DNA of 64,000 nucleotides, taken from the NCBI GenBank assembly GCA_947632605.1, contig CANRPX010000008.1:1-64000 (forward strand). The letters are read 5' to 3'. Shown here piece after piece: positions 20,365-31,600 of the stretch (position 1 is its first letter; each line of letters opens with the position of its first letter). The notes under the pieces are model-generated. The model made no database searches. It was given only the letters and a program-made list of their open reading frames with translations, and was not told the origin of the DNA. The translations under genes and the position numbers were made by a program. Origin of the DNA: an uncultured Clostridia bacterium (GTDB lineage: Bacteria; Bacillota; Clostridia; TANB77; CAG-508).

Positions 20365-23300
20365 TTAAACACCTCCTTTTCTTTTAGCTGCGACAATTTT
20401 GTTGTGCGTTACAAATATCGCTATACTTCCAAGCAATATTGTTATTATGATTATAGAAATGTATACAAATATTTCACCTGTTCTTACACCTATAACCATA
20501 TCTGCTCTACTCATATCGTTTTCACCTTGTGCTTTATTTGCCGGTGTTGAATTTATATCTGAAATACCATAAGTATTATAATCTTCATAAATTTCTGCTA
20601 TGTTGTTTATAATTCCTATGTTCTCTTCTGTTGTTTGTTTTGTTAATACTAATTTTACAGTTGCCATTTCTCCTGTTTTTAACTCTTTATTTTCTAATAC
20701 ATTTGTATAAAGGTTTCCATCAGATCCTGTATACCAATCTTTATTTGAACCTAAAGTTGAGTTAAATGTCATACCTTCAGGAATATAATCAACTATTTTC
20801 TTAGCATATCCAGAAAAGTCTCCAACATTTAGAACTGTTATTGTATATTCTACAAATACTGTTGCACTTGATAAATATTTTGATCCTATATCTGTTTTTG
20901 CTAAAGATACATTATGATATTCTTCAGAAGTTGTTCCATTTGATGTTTGTACTGTAACTTTTGATATTCCTTTTTGTAATTCTAAATCAAATGTACTTGC
21001 TAATGCTAAACCTAAGTCTATATCAGATATACTTCCACTATTTACTGTTATTATATCTGTTACAGCTCCTTCTACAGTTTTTCCATCTTTTTCAATAGTT
21101 GTTGAAATAACATCTGAGTTAACGTTACTTGCAACACCTTCTTTTTGATATGCTGTAACTTTATATTTTGACACATCATATTCAAATAATACTAAGTAAT
21201 TTCCGTTTTGTACTCCTGAGAATGTATATTTACCTTGTGAATCTGTTGTTATTGCTTGTTTTACAACACCTGTTTGGCTATCTACTAATCTTACAAGAAT
21301 ACTTGATAATAATTTTTCATCACTATTTCTCATACCATCTTGGTTTTTATCTTCCCAAGCTGATCCTGAGATTCTATATGTTTTCGCTGTTGGTAATAAG
21401 TTTGAATTAGATGATGAGCTTGAAGATTCTCCTTCTTCATTTTCATATAAACCAGTTGATTCAATTATATGTGTTATTGAATTACTTGTAATTGATTCTA
21501 TCTCATCAGATGATAACACAGCATAATTTGTTGCTGATTGTTCATCAGATGCACCAATTGATACTGCTTTACCAGTTAAATTCAATTTCCATTCTTCTCC
21601 TGGTGCAATATTTACCTCTAATTCAAGTTTATCAGCATAATTTCCTGGTCTATTTACTTCAACTCCACCAACAACATAATTTACGTTTGTTATAACAATT
21701 CCTTTAGGAATTTGATCTTCTATTTTTAAGCTTGTAGCTGTTACTCCACCTTCATTTTTTACAATGAAATTGTAGTTTACAGTATCTCCTTCTTTTATGT
21801 ATGTATTTACTGTATCTGTTGATTGTGTAATTGTAAGTATTGGTTTTGCTATTGCTGTTACTATTTTATTTGATTCATATTCATCTGAATTATCTGCTTT
21901 TACTTTGCTTGATATCTCAACATATTTCTTTCCTAAGTTGTCATCAAAATCGTTTACAGAAATTTTTATATCTAAGTTTTTACTATTTAATTTTTTAAAG
22001 TCTCCTAAATTCCATGTTATTACTCTTGAATCTTCATCATAAACACCATTTTCTGTTGCGCTTATAAATGTGAATTCTTCTGGTAATTGTGTTTTTACAA
22101 CAACATTGTTTTTAGTTTCAGTAGATGAGTTTACAACAACTGTACGATATTGAACTTCATTTCCTGGTTTTTCTATAATTTTATAAGCTGGTCCTTCTTG
22201 TGAAATATAGAATTCTGCAAATTCAATTTGTACAGTATTTGAAGTATCACTCAATACTGCTCCTAAATCTTTAGCTGTTAAATTAACAGTTGGAGTTGTT
22301 GTATCAGCATATTCACCAGTTATAGATAATGGATTTGCAATTAAATAAACTGTTAATTGTACGTTTTGTCCTATTTCTAATTTTTCAAATGAAACAGTTA
22401 ATTTATCATTTCCTTCATTTACAATAGCATTTTCTACATCTATGTCATAACGTGAATATTTACTTCCAGCAGGAATTGGTACCTCAATATTTACATCTTC
22501 TGCAATACTTTCACCAACATTTGATACAGATATAGTAACACTAAATTCTTCATTTTCTTTTACTACTTCTTTAGCATCACTAATAGACACTGTTAATTCT
22601 GGTCCAGCGCCTGTTGTTAATCCAACTATATTTGCTATTTCAAATTCATTATCTTGTGATAATTCTGAATTATTTCTATAATATACTCCAAAAGTACCTA
22701 TGAAATTTTCATTATGTGGTAAGTTTTCTGGCACTACAAAATTATAGGCAAATCTTAATATTTCATTTTCTGCCATTTCATAGTTCTCTTCTGCTGGTAC
22801 TATTAAGTATGATTTTATTGTTTCTATATTTGCTGGTTCTAATGTCCATCCATTGTTTTCATCTTTTAAGTCTTTACTTGCTTCTCCATTTTCTGAATAG
22901 TATATTAAGAAGCTTCCTCTATTTTGTTCATTTACTTCTATTGGTCCTGCTAATTTTGTATCTATTGTTGTTCCTAATTCTTCTCCACTATTTAAGTCTT
23001 TTACTCCTTTATATGCTATTCTTCCTAGTATACTTACATTACTTACTGTATTTCTATTGTTGTTCATTACTATTAGTTCTTCTCTTGCTGTTATTCCTGC
23101 TCCGTATACTCCTATTATTCCTTCTTTCTTTCCTTGTCTTACTGATGTTACTGTGCTTCCTTCTGCATTATAATTTGATATACTATTTACTGCTACTAAT
23201 CCTGTTGGTGCTGAGTATTCTATTCCTACTTCTTTTACTCCTCCATCTACATAATTTGTCGCTTCACTATTTGTATATCTTAATATTACTTTCTCTTCTT

Positions 23301-25389
23301 TTGCTGGTGCATACATATTTACTTTTATATTTACGTTCATTACTATATTTGTTCCATTTGTTAATGCACCTGAATTTATTCCTTCTTGTTTTCCATCTAA
23401 TGTTACTCTTATTTTTCTTCCTTCTACACTACTTGAACTTATCTCTAAGCCTTCTCCATATAATAGATTTATGTTTGTTAATTCTACATTCTCTACATAT
23501 TCTGGTAGCTCTATCTCAAATTCTGAATGTCCATATACATCTGATGTTTCTCTTTCATTATTTAATTTTATTCTCATTTCTACATCTGTATTTGTTTCTA
23601 TTGTTGATAAGCTTTCTCTATCTATACTTAATGTTGCTTCTGTTGCTGTTTCTGTTAATCTCTCTTCTGTTCTTATTTTTCCTACTTCTACTCTTCCTTC
23701 TACATAGCTGTATTGTGCTTCCATTTTTGTTTCACTTGCTATTTTGTCTATGTTTTTATATGTCTCTTTATCTACACTTGCATCTCCTACTGCTTTTACT
23801 GTTCTTATTACTATGTTTCCTTCTCCTGTTGGCTTTGTCATTTCGAAACTTAATCTAGAATGTTTCTCTCCAAATCCTACCTCTATATTTCCGCTTTCAT
23901 TTACTTCACTATCTTTATTTATTACGTTTATTACATTTCCTGCTTCATCTTTTACTCTGATTTCTCCTGTCTCTCCTAAAATCTTTTCAAAGTTCTCTTT
24001 ACTTACACTTATCCTTTTATAATATACATCATTTGTCTCTATTTCATTTCCTGCTTTATCTACATATACATTTCTCTCATCTTTTACTTCCATTAATTCT
24101 ACTATGTCTTTATATGAGATGTTTACTATTATCTCTTCTGGTATTTCTACTTCATATCTTCCTGGATTATTATAATTTATATATGTATATGCTTTACTTA
24201 TTTCTTCTTTTTTATTTTCTATATTTATAGATACTATTTCTCCTGTTGTTCCTTCTAATTCGTATTTACTCTCTTTCTCTACTGTTACTATATTTTTGTT
24301 CTCTTCTTCTTCTATTCCACTTACTGTTGTCATTCTTGCTATTGTTTTTGTGTTTGTCTCTACTTTCTCGTCTTCTCCTACTTCTACATTTCCATAAGTG
24401 TATGTTACTAAGTATTCATCTACTCCTGATCCATTATATAATCTTTCTTCTTCTTTCTTCTCTCCTTCTTGTAAATACTCTCCTTCTGCTTCATTTACTT
24501 CTACCATTCGTTTTTCATTATTTACTTTTATTTTTAATTTATTTTCTTCTTCATTATATTCCCAGTTCTCTTCTCCAAATACTACTTCTCCTGCTTCTAA
24601 TCCATTTGTTCCTTCTGTTGTGTTTGCTACTACTGTTATTTTACTTGGCTTTTCTCCTTTTACTACTGGTACTTCTATTTCTAATTCTGTTTCTTTTACT
24701 GGTAATGTGTTTTCTTCTACTTTATTATCTATTCTTTCTACTGTTTGTAAGATTACTCCTTCTTCGTATGTGATATATTTTGTTGCTGCTTCTTCTAATT
24801 TTACTTCTCTTTCATCTTTCCATGATACTCTTAATACCACTTCTTTTGATACTTCTTTTTCTTCTCCATCTTCATCTACATATATACCACTAAATCTTAC
24901 TTTACTTTCTCCTGATGCTTTTTCTTCTTTTACATATTGTTCATTTTTATATTCTATTGGTATTTGTATTTTTATTTCTGAAGATTTATCAATTTGATTC
25001 AAATAAACAGTATTATCTTCTATATTTCTAATACCTTCTTCTAATTCTTCTTTTTCTCTTAAATCAAAATTTAAACCTTTTCCTTCTTCTGCTTCTGTAA
25101 TTTCGATCTTAGCATCTTTTAAATATCCTTCTTCTTTTACATTTAAATCCATGCTAATTTCTAGTTCCTTGTTGTTTACATCACTAATAACCGAAGCATT
25201 TTTTTCTTCTTCGGTTCCAAAATAAGCTTCAAATTCGATATTTTTACTTCCCGTATCGGATTTTCCACCAAATATTGTTTCTGCTAAACTTGCTGCATAA
25301 GATTTACTTACAAAAGCAAAATTTGCAAATGTTAATGTAAATACTAGGAATACTGCTAACAATTTTTCTAGAATCTTGTTTTTTAGCAT
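20365..25389 (-). CDS. Large surface protein with DUF11 and SdrD-B domains
   Basis: A 1674-aa secreted protein with a signal peptide (cleavage after about residue 32, SYAASLA). Residues about 154-893 form a Glu/Val/Thr-rich beta region encoded by the 2.2-kb repeat shared with the gene at 35377. Three DUF11-like domains follow (about 940-1020, 1060-1130, 1190-1290), then an SdrD-B domain (SGSAWEDKNQDGMRNSDE, about 1340-1420) and a fourth DUF11-like domain. The C-terminus has VRTGE, a membrane segment and AAKRKGGV, like a sorting signal but with no LPxTG. The ATG has AGGAGG eight bases upstream and a promoter at 25487-25515. The stop is one base before the next start, so both proteins are probably made in fixed ratio. 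Function unknown; surface structure inferred. Confidence 0.8.
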   Translation of the reverse strand: MLKNKILEKLLAVFLVFTLTFANFAFVSKSYAASLAETIFGGKSDTGSKNIEFEAYFGTEEEKNASVISDVNNKELEISMDLNVKEEGYLKDAKIEITEAEEGKGLNFDLREKEELEEGIRNIEDNTVYLNQIDKSSEIKIQIPIEYKNEQYVKEEKASGESKVRFSGIYVDEDGEEKEVSKEVVLRVSWKDEREVKLEEAATKYITYEEGVILQTVERIDNKVEENTLPVKETELEIEVPVVKGEKPSKITVVANTTEGTNGLEAGEVVFGEENWEYNEEENKLKIKVNNEKRMVEVNEAEGEYLQEGEKKEEERLYNGSGVDEYLVTYTYGNVEVGEDEKVETNTKTIARMTTVSGIEEEENKNIVTVEKESKYELEGTTGEIVSINIENKKEEISKAYTYINYNNPGRYEVEIPEEIIVNISYKDIVELMEVKDERNVYVDKAGNEIETNDVYYKRISVSKENFEKILGETGEIRVKDEAGNVINVINKDSEVNESGNIEVGFGEKHSRLSFEMTKPTGEGNIVIRTVKAVGDASVDKETYKNIDKIASETKMEAQYSYVEGRVEVGKIRTEERLTETATEATLSIDRESLSTIETNTDVEMRIKLNNERETSDVYGHSEFEIELPEYVENVELTNINLLYGEGLEISSSSVEGRKIRVTLDGKQEGINSGALTNGTNIVMNVNIKVNMYAPAKEEKVILRYTNSEATNYVDGGVKEVGIEYSAPTGLVAVNSISNYNAEGSTVTSVRQGKKEGIIGVYGAGITAREELIVMNNNRNTVSNVSILGRIAYKGVKDLNSGEELGTTIDTKLAGPIEVNEQNRGSFLIYYSENGEASKDLKDENNGWTLEPANIETIKSYLIVPAEENYEMAENEILRFAYNFVVPENLPHNENFIGTFGVYYRNNSELSQDNEFEIANIVGLTTGAGPELTVSISDAKEVVKENEEFSVTISVSNVGESIAEDVNIEVPIPAGSKYSRYDIDVENAIVNEGNDKLTVSFEKLEIGQNVQLTVYLIANPLSITGEYADTTTPTVNLTAKDLGAVLSDTSNTVQIEFAEFYISQEGPAYKIIEKPGNEVQYRTVVVNSSTETKNNVVVKTQLPEEFTFISATENGVYDEDSRVITWNLGDFKKLNSKNLDIKISVNDFDDNLGKKYVEISSKVKADNSDEYESNKIVTAIAKPILTITQSTDTVNTYIKEGDTVNYNFIVKNEGGVTATSLKIEDQIPKGIVITNVNYVVGGVEVNRPGNYADKLELEVNIAPGEEWKLNLTGKAVSIGASDEQSATNYAVLSSDEIESITSNSITHIIESTGLYENEEGESSSSSSNSNLLPTAKTYRISGSAWEDKNQDGMRNSDEKLLSSILVRLVDSQTGVVKQAITTDSQGKYTFSGVQNGNYLVLFEYDVSKYKVTAYQKEGVASNVNSDVISTTIEKDGKTVEGAVTDIITVNSGSISDIDLGLALASTFDLELQKGISKVTVQTSNGTTSEEYHNVSLAKTDIGSKYLSSATVFVEYTITVLNVGDFSGYAKKIVDYIPEGMTFNSTLGSNKDWYTGSDGNLYTNVLENKELKTGEMATVKLVLTKQTTEENIGIINNIAEIYEDYNTYGISDINSTPANKAQGENDMSRADMVIGVRTGEIFVYISIIIITILLGSIAIFVTHNKIVAAKRKGGV
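22708..24928 (-). repeat. 2.2-kb perfect repeat, copy 1
   Basis: These 2221 bases match 37762-39982 at a constant offset of 15054, with no difference that I could find. The shared protein segment and the shadow frames on the opposite strand are identical in both copies. Identity stops abruptly at both ends, where the two genes become clearly diverged. Confidence 0.9.
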
Positions 25390-25486
25390 ATTTTTTTCCT
25401 CCTCAATTACATTTAATATTATAAGTATATAGTTTTTTTAAATAAACTTCTCTTTACTTCTTATAAAAAAAGTCTACACATTATCT

Positions 25487-25515
25487 ATTATACATCTATT
25501 TTCCTTTTTTTTCAA
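25487..25515 (-). promoter_or_regulatory. Promoter of the downstream surface-protein pair
   Basis: TTGAAA (25510-25515), a 17-base spacer and a perfect TATAAT (25487-25492) on the minus strand, preceded by TG. This gives a leader of roughly 90 bases before the gene at 20365-25389. Confidence 0.65.
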
Positions 25516-25619
25516 GGATTTCGTACTATTTTTTGACTTTTTTTCAATTTTTTAAAAATCTTTTTTACTTATTTTTGTATACTTTCATCATTTTTTTTGA
25601 CTTATTGTATACTTCTATT

Positions 25620-25666
25620 CCCTTGTTATACAAAGAAAACAAGCTGTTTTCCTTGTATAACAAGGG
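25620..25666. repeat. 21-bp inverted repeat between the two surface-protein pairs
   Basis: Arms at 25620-25640 and 25646-25666 pair over 21 bp with a single mismatch and a 5-base loop (AAGCT). There is no T-run after either arm, so it is not a standard terminator. It lies 32 bases after the stop of the 3225-aa gene within a 308-base gap that also holds the promoter of the next pair. It may act as an mRNA 3'-end stem, an attenuator or a protein-binding palindrome. Confidence 0.8.
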
Positions 25667-25697
25667 GGAGGGAGTTAAATAGCCCTCCACCTATTTG

Positions 25698-28600
25698 TTA
25701 TTTAAAGAATGTTTTCCTAATAACCAATTTTTTTATAGCTACTATTCCTAATGAAACAATTGATAATGCACAAATTATAACTATTATTACTTGTGTTTTA
25801 ATTACTCCTTTAGTGTCAATACCTGTTGGAGGTGTGAATGTTATTAATTCTGTTGCACTTGCATCTCTTTCTTTTAGAGATTGTGGGAATTCTCCTCCTT
25901 CTGGATTAGCATTACCAGTAATTATTGCCATATCTCTTCTACCAACTGAGTTTTCGATTTTAACAATTTCTGTCAAGTTATCATAACTCAAGTTATCTGC
26001 ATCATCTTGTGCTGAAACAGTTTTTGTTACTGTTAAGTTAATTCTTGAAATGTATTCTTCTTTATTAGAAGTAGTATCTGCAATATATGGTATTAATTCT
26101 TTTTCAAAGTTAGCATTTGATTTTATGTTTTCATCACTTGGAGTTTGATCATCTGTACTTAATACTAAGTTATTTCTTTGATCTGTTTTATATAATACTT
26201 GATGTTTATCTAATACTTCATATTCTGGAATTACTGAAACATCAACTAATCTATCATTTGTGTATCCGTTTCCTGTTAATTCATTAATTGAAGTATTTCT
26301 CCAAATATGATCATTTTCTTCATTTAATGCATCATCAAACATTGCATCATTATCAACATAGTCAACTATTTGACGTACTTTAGATTTTACAACTTTGTCA
26401 TTTGCTGCAACATTTCCTGTGTAATAATATGATCCTAAAGTTGAGCCTAATTTTATAATATCTTTACTACTATTATCTCTTGCTATATCTGCTAAACCTA
26501 AGATACTTCTTCTTATTTCTGATCTATCTGTCTTTTGTATAAATTTCTCTGGAGTATTAATTGTTGTTGGATCATTTATTTCACTTAAGTCTTTTCCTGT
26601 ATAATCTATTTCACCAACATTTATAGCAGCGATTTGATAATCTATTTCAATTGTAGTACCTTGAAGTATTTCAGTATCTACGTTTATAAATCTAAAGTTT
26701 TGTGTACCACTGTACTTAGCATTAACTGGTTTTATTTCATTCTTATTTAGTGCTTGTAATTGGTCTATTCCTACTGAATTTTCAGTATCTAATGTTACTT
26801 CTGCAACTAAGTATTTTCCTGAATCATGTCCTGATTCATCTTGAAGTTTTGTAATAACTACTTGTGTTGGATTATTAACATTAACTTCATGTTCATCTTT
26901 CTCTGTATAATTTATGTTATATAAAGCATCAAATATAACTTTTTGATCACTTGTTGTTATTTTAATTTCTTTTATTTCTTTATCTAAGACAACATTATTT
27001 TCTGGTCTTTCTATTAAACCGAAGTCAATATTTTCAACATAATATGTTGTATTTACTGCTGTGTATGTAAGAACTCCATTTTCTATTGGTTTCTCAACAG
27101 ATTCAACGGTTCTTACTCCGCCTAAATTTCCTTCTATGTCTAAATTTATCTTTGCTGTATCTGCAAACATAGCATAATCACCATATAAATCTTTGTGGTC
27201 TTTAGATAAATCATTTGCACTAGCTAATACATTAGAATTTGTATTTGTAATTGTTTCTGAATTTGCTATTACTTCCAATCTTCTGTACTCACTATCTCTA
27301 GCATCTGAAACTTTTGCATCTGCTAAGCTTCCATTTGATAAATCATGATAACTATTAGTTACGTTTCCTTCTCCATCAACTTCTGTAAATCCTTTTTGAT
27401 AAATTGTTGATTTATAATCTTGGCCATTATATACAGCAGCTGTCATTCCTACTATATCACCATCATAATTTGCTGTATATATTTTAGAATTATCTGAATA
27501 TGAATTTCCTTCACTATCTAGAGCTTGTGCTGGTGTTAAATCATAAGCATCTTCATCTGGAAGCTCTGTTTTATCATTTCCATATACAAATCTTACAACA
27601 TAATCACCTGTTGGAATTCCTGAGAAGTCATATTGTCCTACTTGTGTAATAATTCCGTCTACTTCCTTACCGTCTTTATCTAGTACTTTTCCTTCTACTT
27701 TTACTCTTGACGTCTCTGTTGTACTATCAAATCCTGTAAGTTCCTCTAATGTCTTACCACCTAAGTAATCTAATCTTTCACTAGTTGGCCATAAGAAGTC
27801 ATACTCTGTATTTGTGGTAGCACGCATACCATCAGGATTTATGTCTGGTAATTTAATTTTTTCAACAAGTTGAGTTGTCAAACCACCAATTCTTGCCTCT
27901 CCTTTATCAAATGTAGTTTTTTCTTCTCTAGTACCTTCTTCATCTCCGCTCTTGTCTTCCCAAGCTATACCAGATACTTTTCTGTCATTATTCACTAATG
28001 TTAAGTTTAATACTGGTGCTGCATCTGAGTCATCTTCATAGAATAAGTTTTCATCATTATAACTTCTTATATTAACATTTGCAGGTGCTGAATCTCTATC
28101 AATTTTACCAGCAGAATTATCAGTTCCAGCATAGTTGCTTGAATATTTTGCAATTTCTACAATGTTAGATTTATTTCCTAAAATAATTGTGCTATCAATA
28201 TTATCTATTGTATCTTTTTGGATTGCATAAGTTACATAAATGTATCTGCTTTCTCCACTTCTTAATCTAATACTTAAATTTGAAGCATTAAATTTATTGT
28301 ATGTTGAACCATCAGAACTATTTATATTTCTTTCTGCTAAATTCCATGTAACTCCATGTCCACTGCTAGCTTCTTCTAAAGAGTAATCAGGGTTACTTGA
28401 CAAGTAAGATTTATCAGCTACTAGTTTTCTTTCACCATTTACAATTTTTATAATAGATGTACTAATTGGTGTTCCTAAAGAAGTACTTGAGTAATCATCA
28501 AGTGAATCTATTATTACATCATATATTGGACTAGAATTATTAGTTACATCAATTCTATATGTTAAGTATACTTCTAGTTCTGAATCGCTTGGCAATCTAC

Positions 28601-31600
28601 TGTCAAAAGAGTGATAATATTTTACAACACTATCATATAATTCGGAATTTGTTCTATATAGCTCAGCTCTATAAAAGTAATCTGTTTTGTATAATCCTAA
28701 TTCATATTGTACTTGGTTCATTTGACTATAATCACTAACTCTATTGTACTCTCCAGAACCGTTTTTTGCTATCATATCACTTAGTTTATTAAATTTATAA
28801 TCTAATTCTTTTCCATCTACAACCACTTTTGCTGAATATAAATCTTTTGTTGCCTCTACATCAACTTCTTTACGCTTTTTAAGTCCTAAATTTATATGTA
28901 AGCAATGCTCATAAGTTGCTTTATAAATTTGAGTATATCCATCAACTGTAATTTGTGTTCCTACTATATCAAGTTTATATGCATTATCTACTGGGAATTG
29001 TAATCCCACTTGAGATGTTGTTGCCTCTGTTTTGAATAGATCGTAAGCTACACCGTATTTATCAGTTGTTTGTAATTTAGATATACGTCTTCCTTTTATA
29101 AGTGTGTCTTCGTTAGTACTGTCTGATTCATAAAATACATCTCTTTCTCCAGTTATACCATTTACTGTTCCTAAAGTATTTCCACTTCCGTCAATTGGTG
29201 TTTTACCATAAATTTCTTGTATTCTATTATCAACTTCAGCTCTATTTATATCATCAGCCATTGATGAATTTCCATATTTGTTCAATCTATCAGTAGGTGC
29301 TGAATTAACATAGTCATCTACTCCTCCTGATGAATATGAATTTTCTCCATTAACTCCTGCACCTGATACATACGATAATACACTTGTTGGTTCATAAGTT
29401 TGTCCATCATAAACAAATTTTACATCATATTTTACTGAAGTTGCTCCACTAGATTTTTCGGATTCTGAAAGTCCTGTAACATTCAATCCTTCTGCTTTCC
29501 ACTTTCCTCCTCCTGATGTAATTATTGGATATGATATTCCAAAATTATATACATCGCCATGTCCTATATTATTTGCTTCATCTGCTAAAGTTCTTCTTAT
29601 TTCTGAGCCTCCGTTCATAAGTACTCTGTATACATAAACTTCAACACCATCAATACCTTTTTCCCATTCTTCATTGATAATTCCGTTTTCTGTAGAGTCA
29701 CTGTTGTTTTTACCAGCTCCTGGTCTTACATCATCTTCCCAAACAGTTCCACCTAAATCCATAGTTAACTCTATCATTACTCCTATTTTGTTTGTAACTA
29801 CTACATCAACTACGTTAAGTGAGCCATTTACTTCTGGAAGAAGATGTACTCCTTTATCTCCGTTATTAGAATATTCTGGTCTTTCCCAACCTTCGACTCT
29901 TTCCTCTTCTACTGTAAATACTGGTTCTTCATTTCCATACCATTTTATAGTAGGAGATGTATAAACATCTTTATCTCCTAATGTTAATGTTAATTTGTAA
30001 GTATTGTCGTTTAATTTTTCGGCACTTGATACACTGCCCCAACTGCCTACTTCTTCAGCAAATGTTCCTGTAACTACTACTGTCATTTTGAAATTTTGGC
30101 TTGTTGCTTTATCAATTAATTTATTGTATATAACATTTTTAGTAATTCTAAATCGTCCTTGGTTAATCTGCATTTTGTTTACAGCTACTATATCAACAGA
30201 AGTGCCATCTTTTAATTCTCCTTCTGCTTTTGCTACTTGTTTGCCATCAACTTCTAAATGGTCAAAGATAAATCCTTCTGTACCACCTATTTCTTCTACT
30301 GTATATGTTGGAGGATTTTCTCCTTCTTTCCATACATATCTATCTGAAACCCATTCATCTCCGGCCTTTACAGTAATTTCTTGTTTTGTTTCTACTCCAT
30401 TATTATTTACTGTAACATTAAATCTAAACTCTGCATTTTCGGCATTCTGTTTAGCAACTTCATTTGGTAATGTTCCACTTTGGCCATTTAATGTTAATTC
30501 TTTTCTTATTTTAATTGTTCCACCGTAATCTTTTGGTACTTGATTTGGTTCATTTACAAATACTGCTGTTACTACATTATCTCTATTTAATGTACCAGTT
30601 GTATTTTGACTATTTTTCAAAGTACAATTTTGATTTTCTACCTCTTCTACTGTGTATGTTGGAGGAGTTCCATACCAATGTATTCCTCCTAGAGCACTTG
30701 TATCCCAAGTTGCTACATTGCCATTTCTTGTAAGTCTATTTTCTGAATCTCCACCTACGTAGAATACATATTCTCCATTGTAATCAGTTGAACCTATACT
30801 AAATTTTCCATTTATTGTTACTTTAAATTTAAATTTTGTTAAATCTAAATTTGGTGTTTCTTTTGTTATTTCTTTTTGAATTCTTAGATTTCCTGAAGAT
30901 TCGATTAATACGTTTGTAATTGTTCCATTAACTTCTATTGCAAAATCATTTGGATCTATTTTTCCAGCATCTGGTATTACTCCAGAAAATGAATTTCCAG
31001 AAACTCCTTCTTTAGCTTCTATATTTAAGAAGTCTACTAAATCACTATTTAAATAACTTGTATCTTCTGTAACAGTATATGTTAATTGTTCTCCTTTAGC
31101 CCAATCATATCTAGGAGATGTATATTCCCATGTCCAAGTTTTAGTATCTTCATGATATACACAATCATCTCTTCCTAAAATTCTTTCAAAAGAATCTACT
31201 TCTGTATCTTTATTTTTTATTACAAAATTAAACTTAAATCTTAATCTATTTATAAGTTCTTGAGAAACTAAATCTGATGTTACTTCTCTTCCATCTGTTA
31301 AGACAAGTTTTTTAATTACTTTTATATATCCGCCATCTCCATCTTCAGCATGGTTTTCTGCTTTTACAGTAATATTGTGGATTCCTGTTCCATCTTTTTC
31401 TTTTTCATCTAGAGTTCCATCTTTTGGCAATCCTGAAGCAAATATTTCATGATTTACACCATCTGATGTTGTTACAGATTTTCCTTGTAAGTTCTCTTCT
31501 ACACTATATTTTGGTGCTTCGCCATACCATGTAATAAGATACTTATCTTTGTCTCCTTGTGGCCAATAAGCATAATCATTATTATTCATAGAGATTTTTA

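Noticed and set aside
20364-20396. Upstream ATG (20396) for the 2739-aa protein
   Set aside because: It would overlap the preceding gene and lacks a binding site, whereas 20363 has GGAGGT at seven bases and a clean signal peptide.
22716-24773. Long leucine-rich open frames on the plus strand, repeated at 37704-39827
   Set aside because: They are the antisense of Glu/Val/Thr-rich coding sequence in the surface proteins, have no ribosome binding sites, and show the composition expected of a shadow frame.
25390-25697. CRISPR array or riboswitch in the larger intergenic gaps
   Set aside because: Neither spaced repeats nor a recognisable riboswitch core is present; only a promoter and one palindrome are supported.
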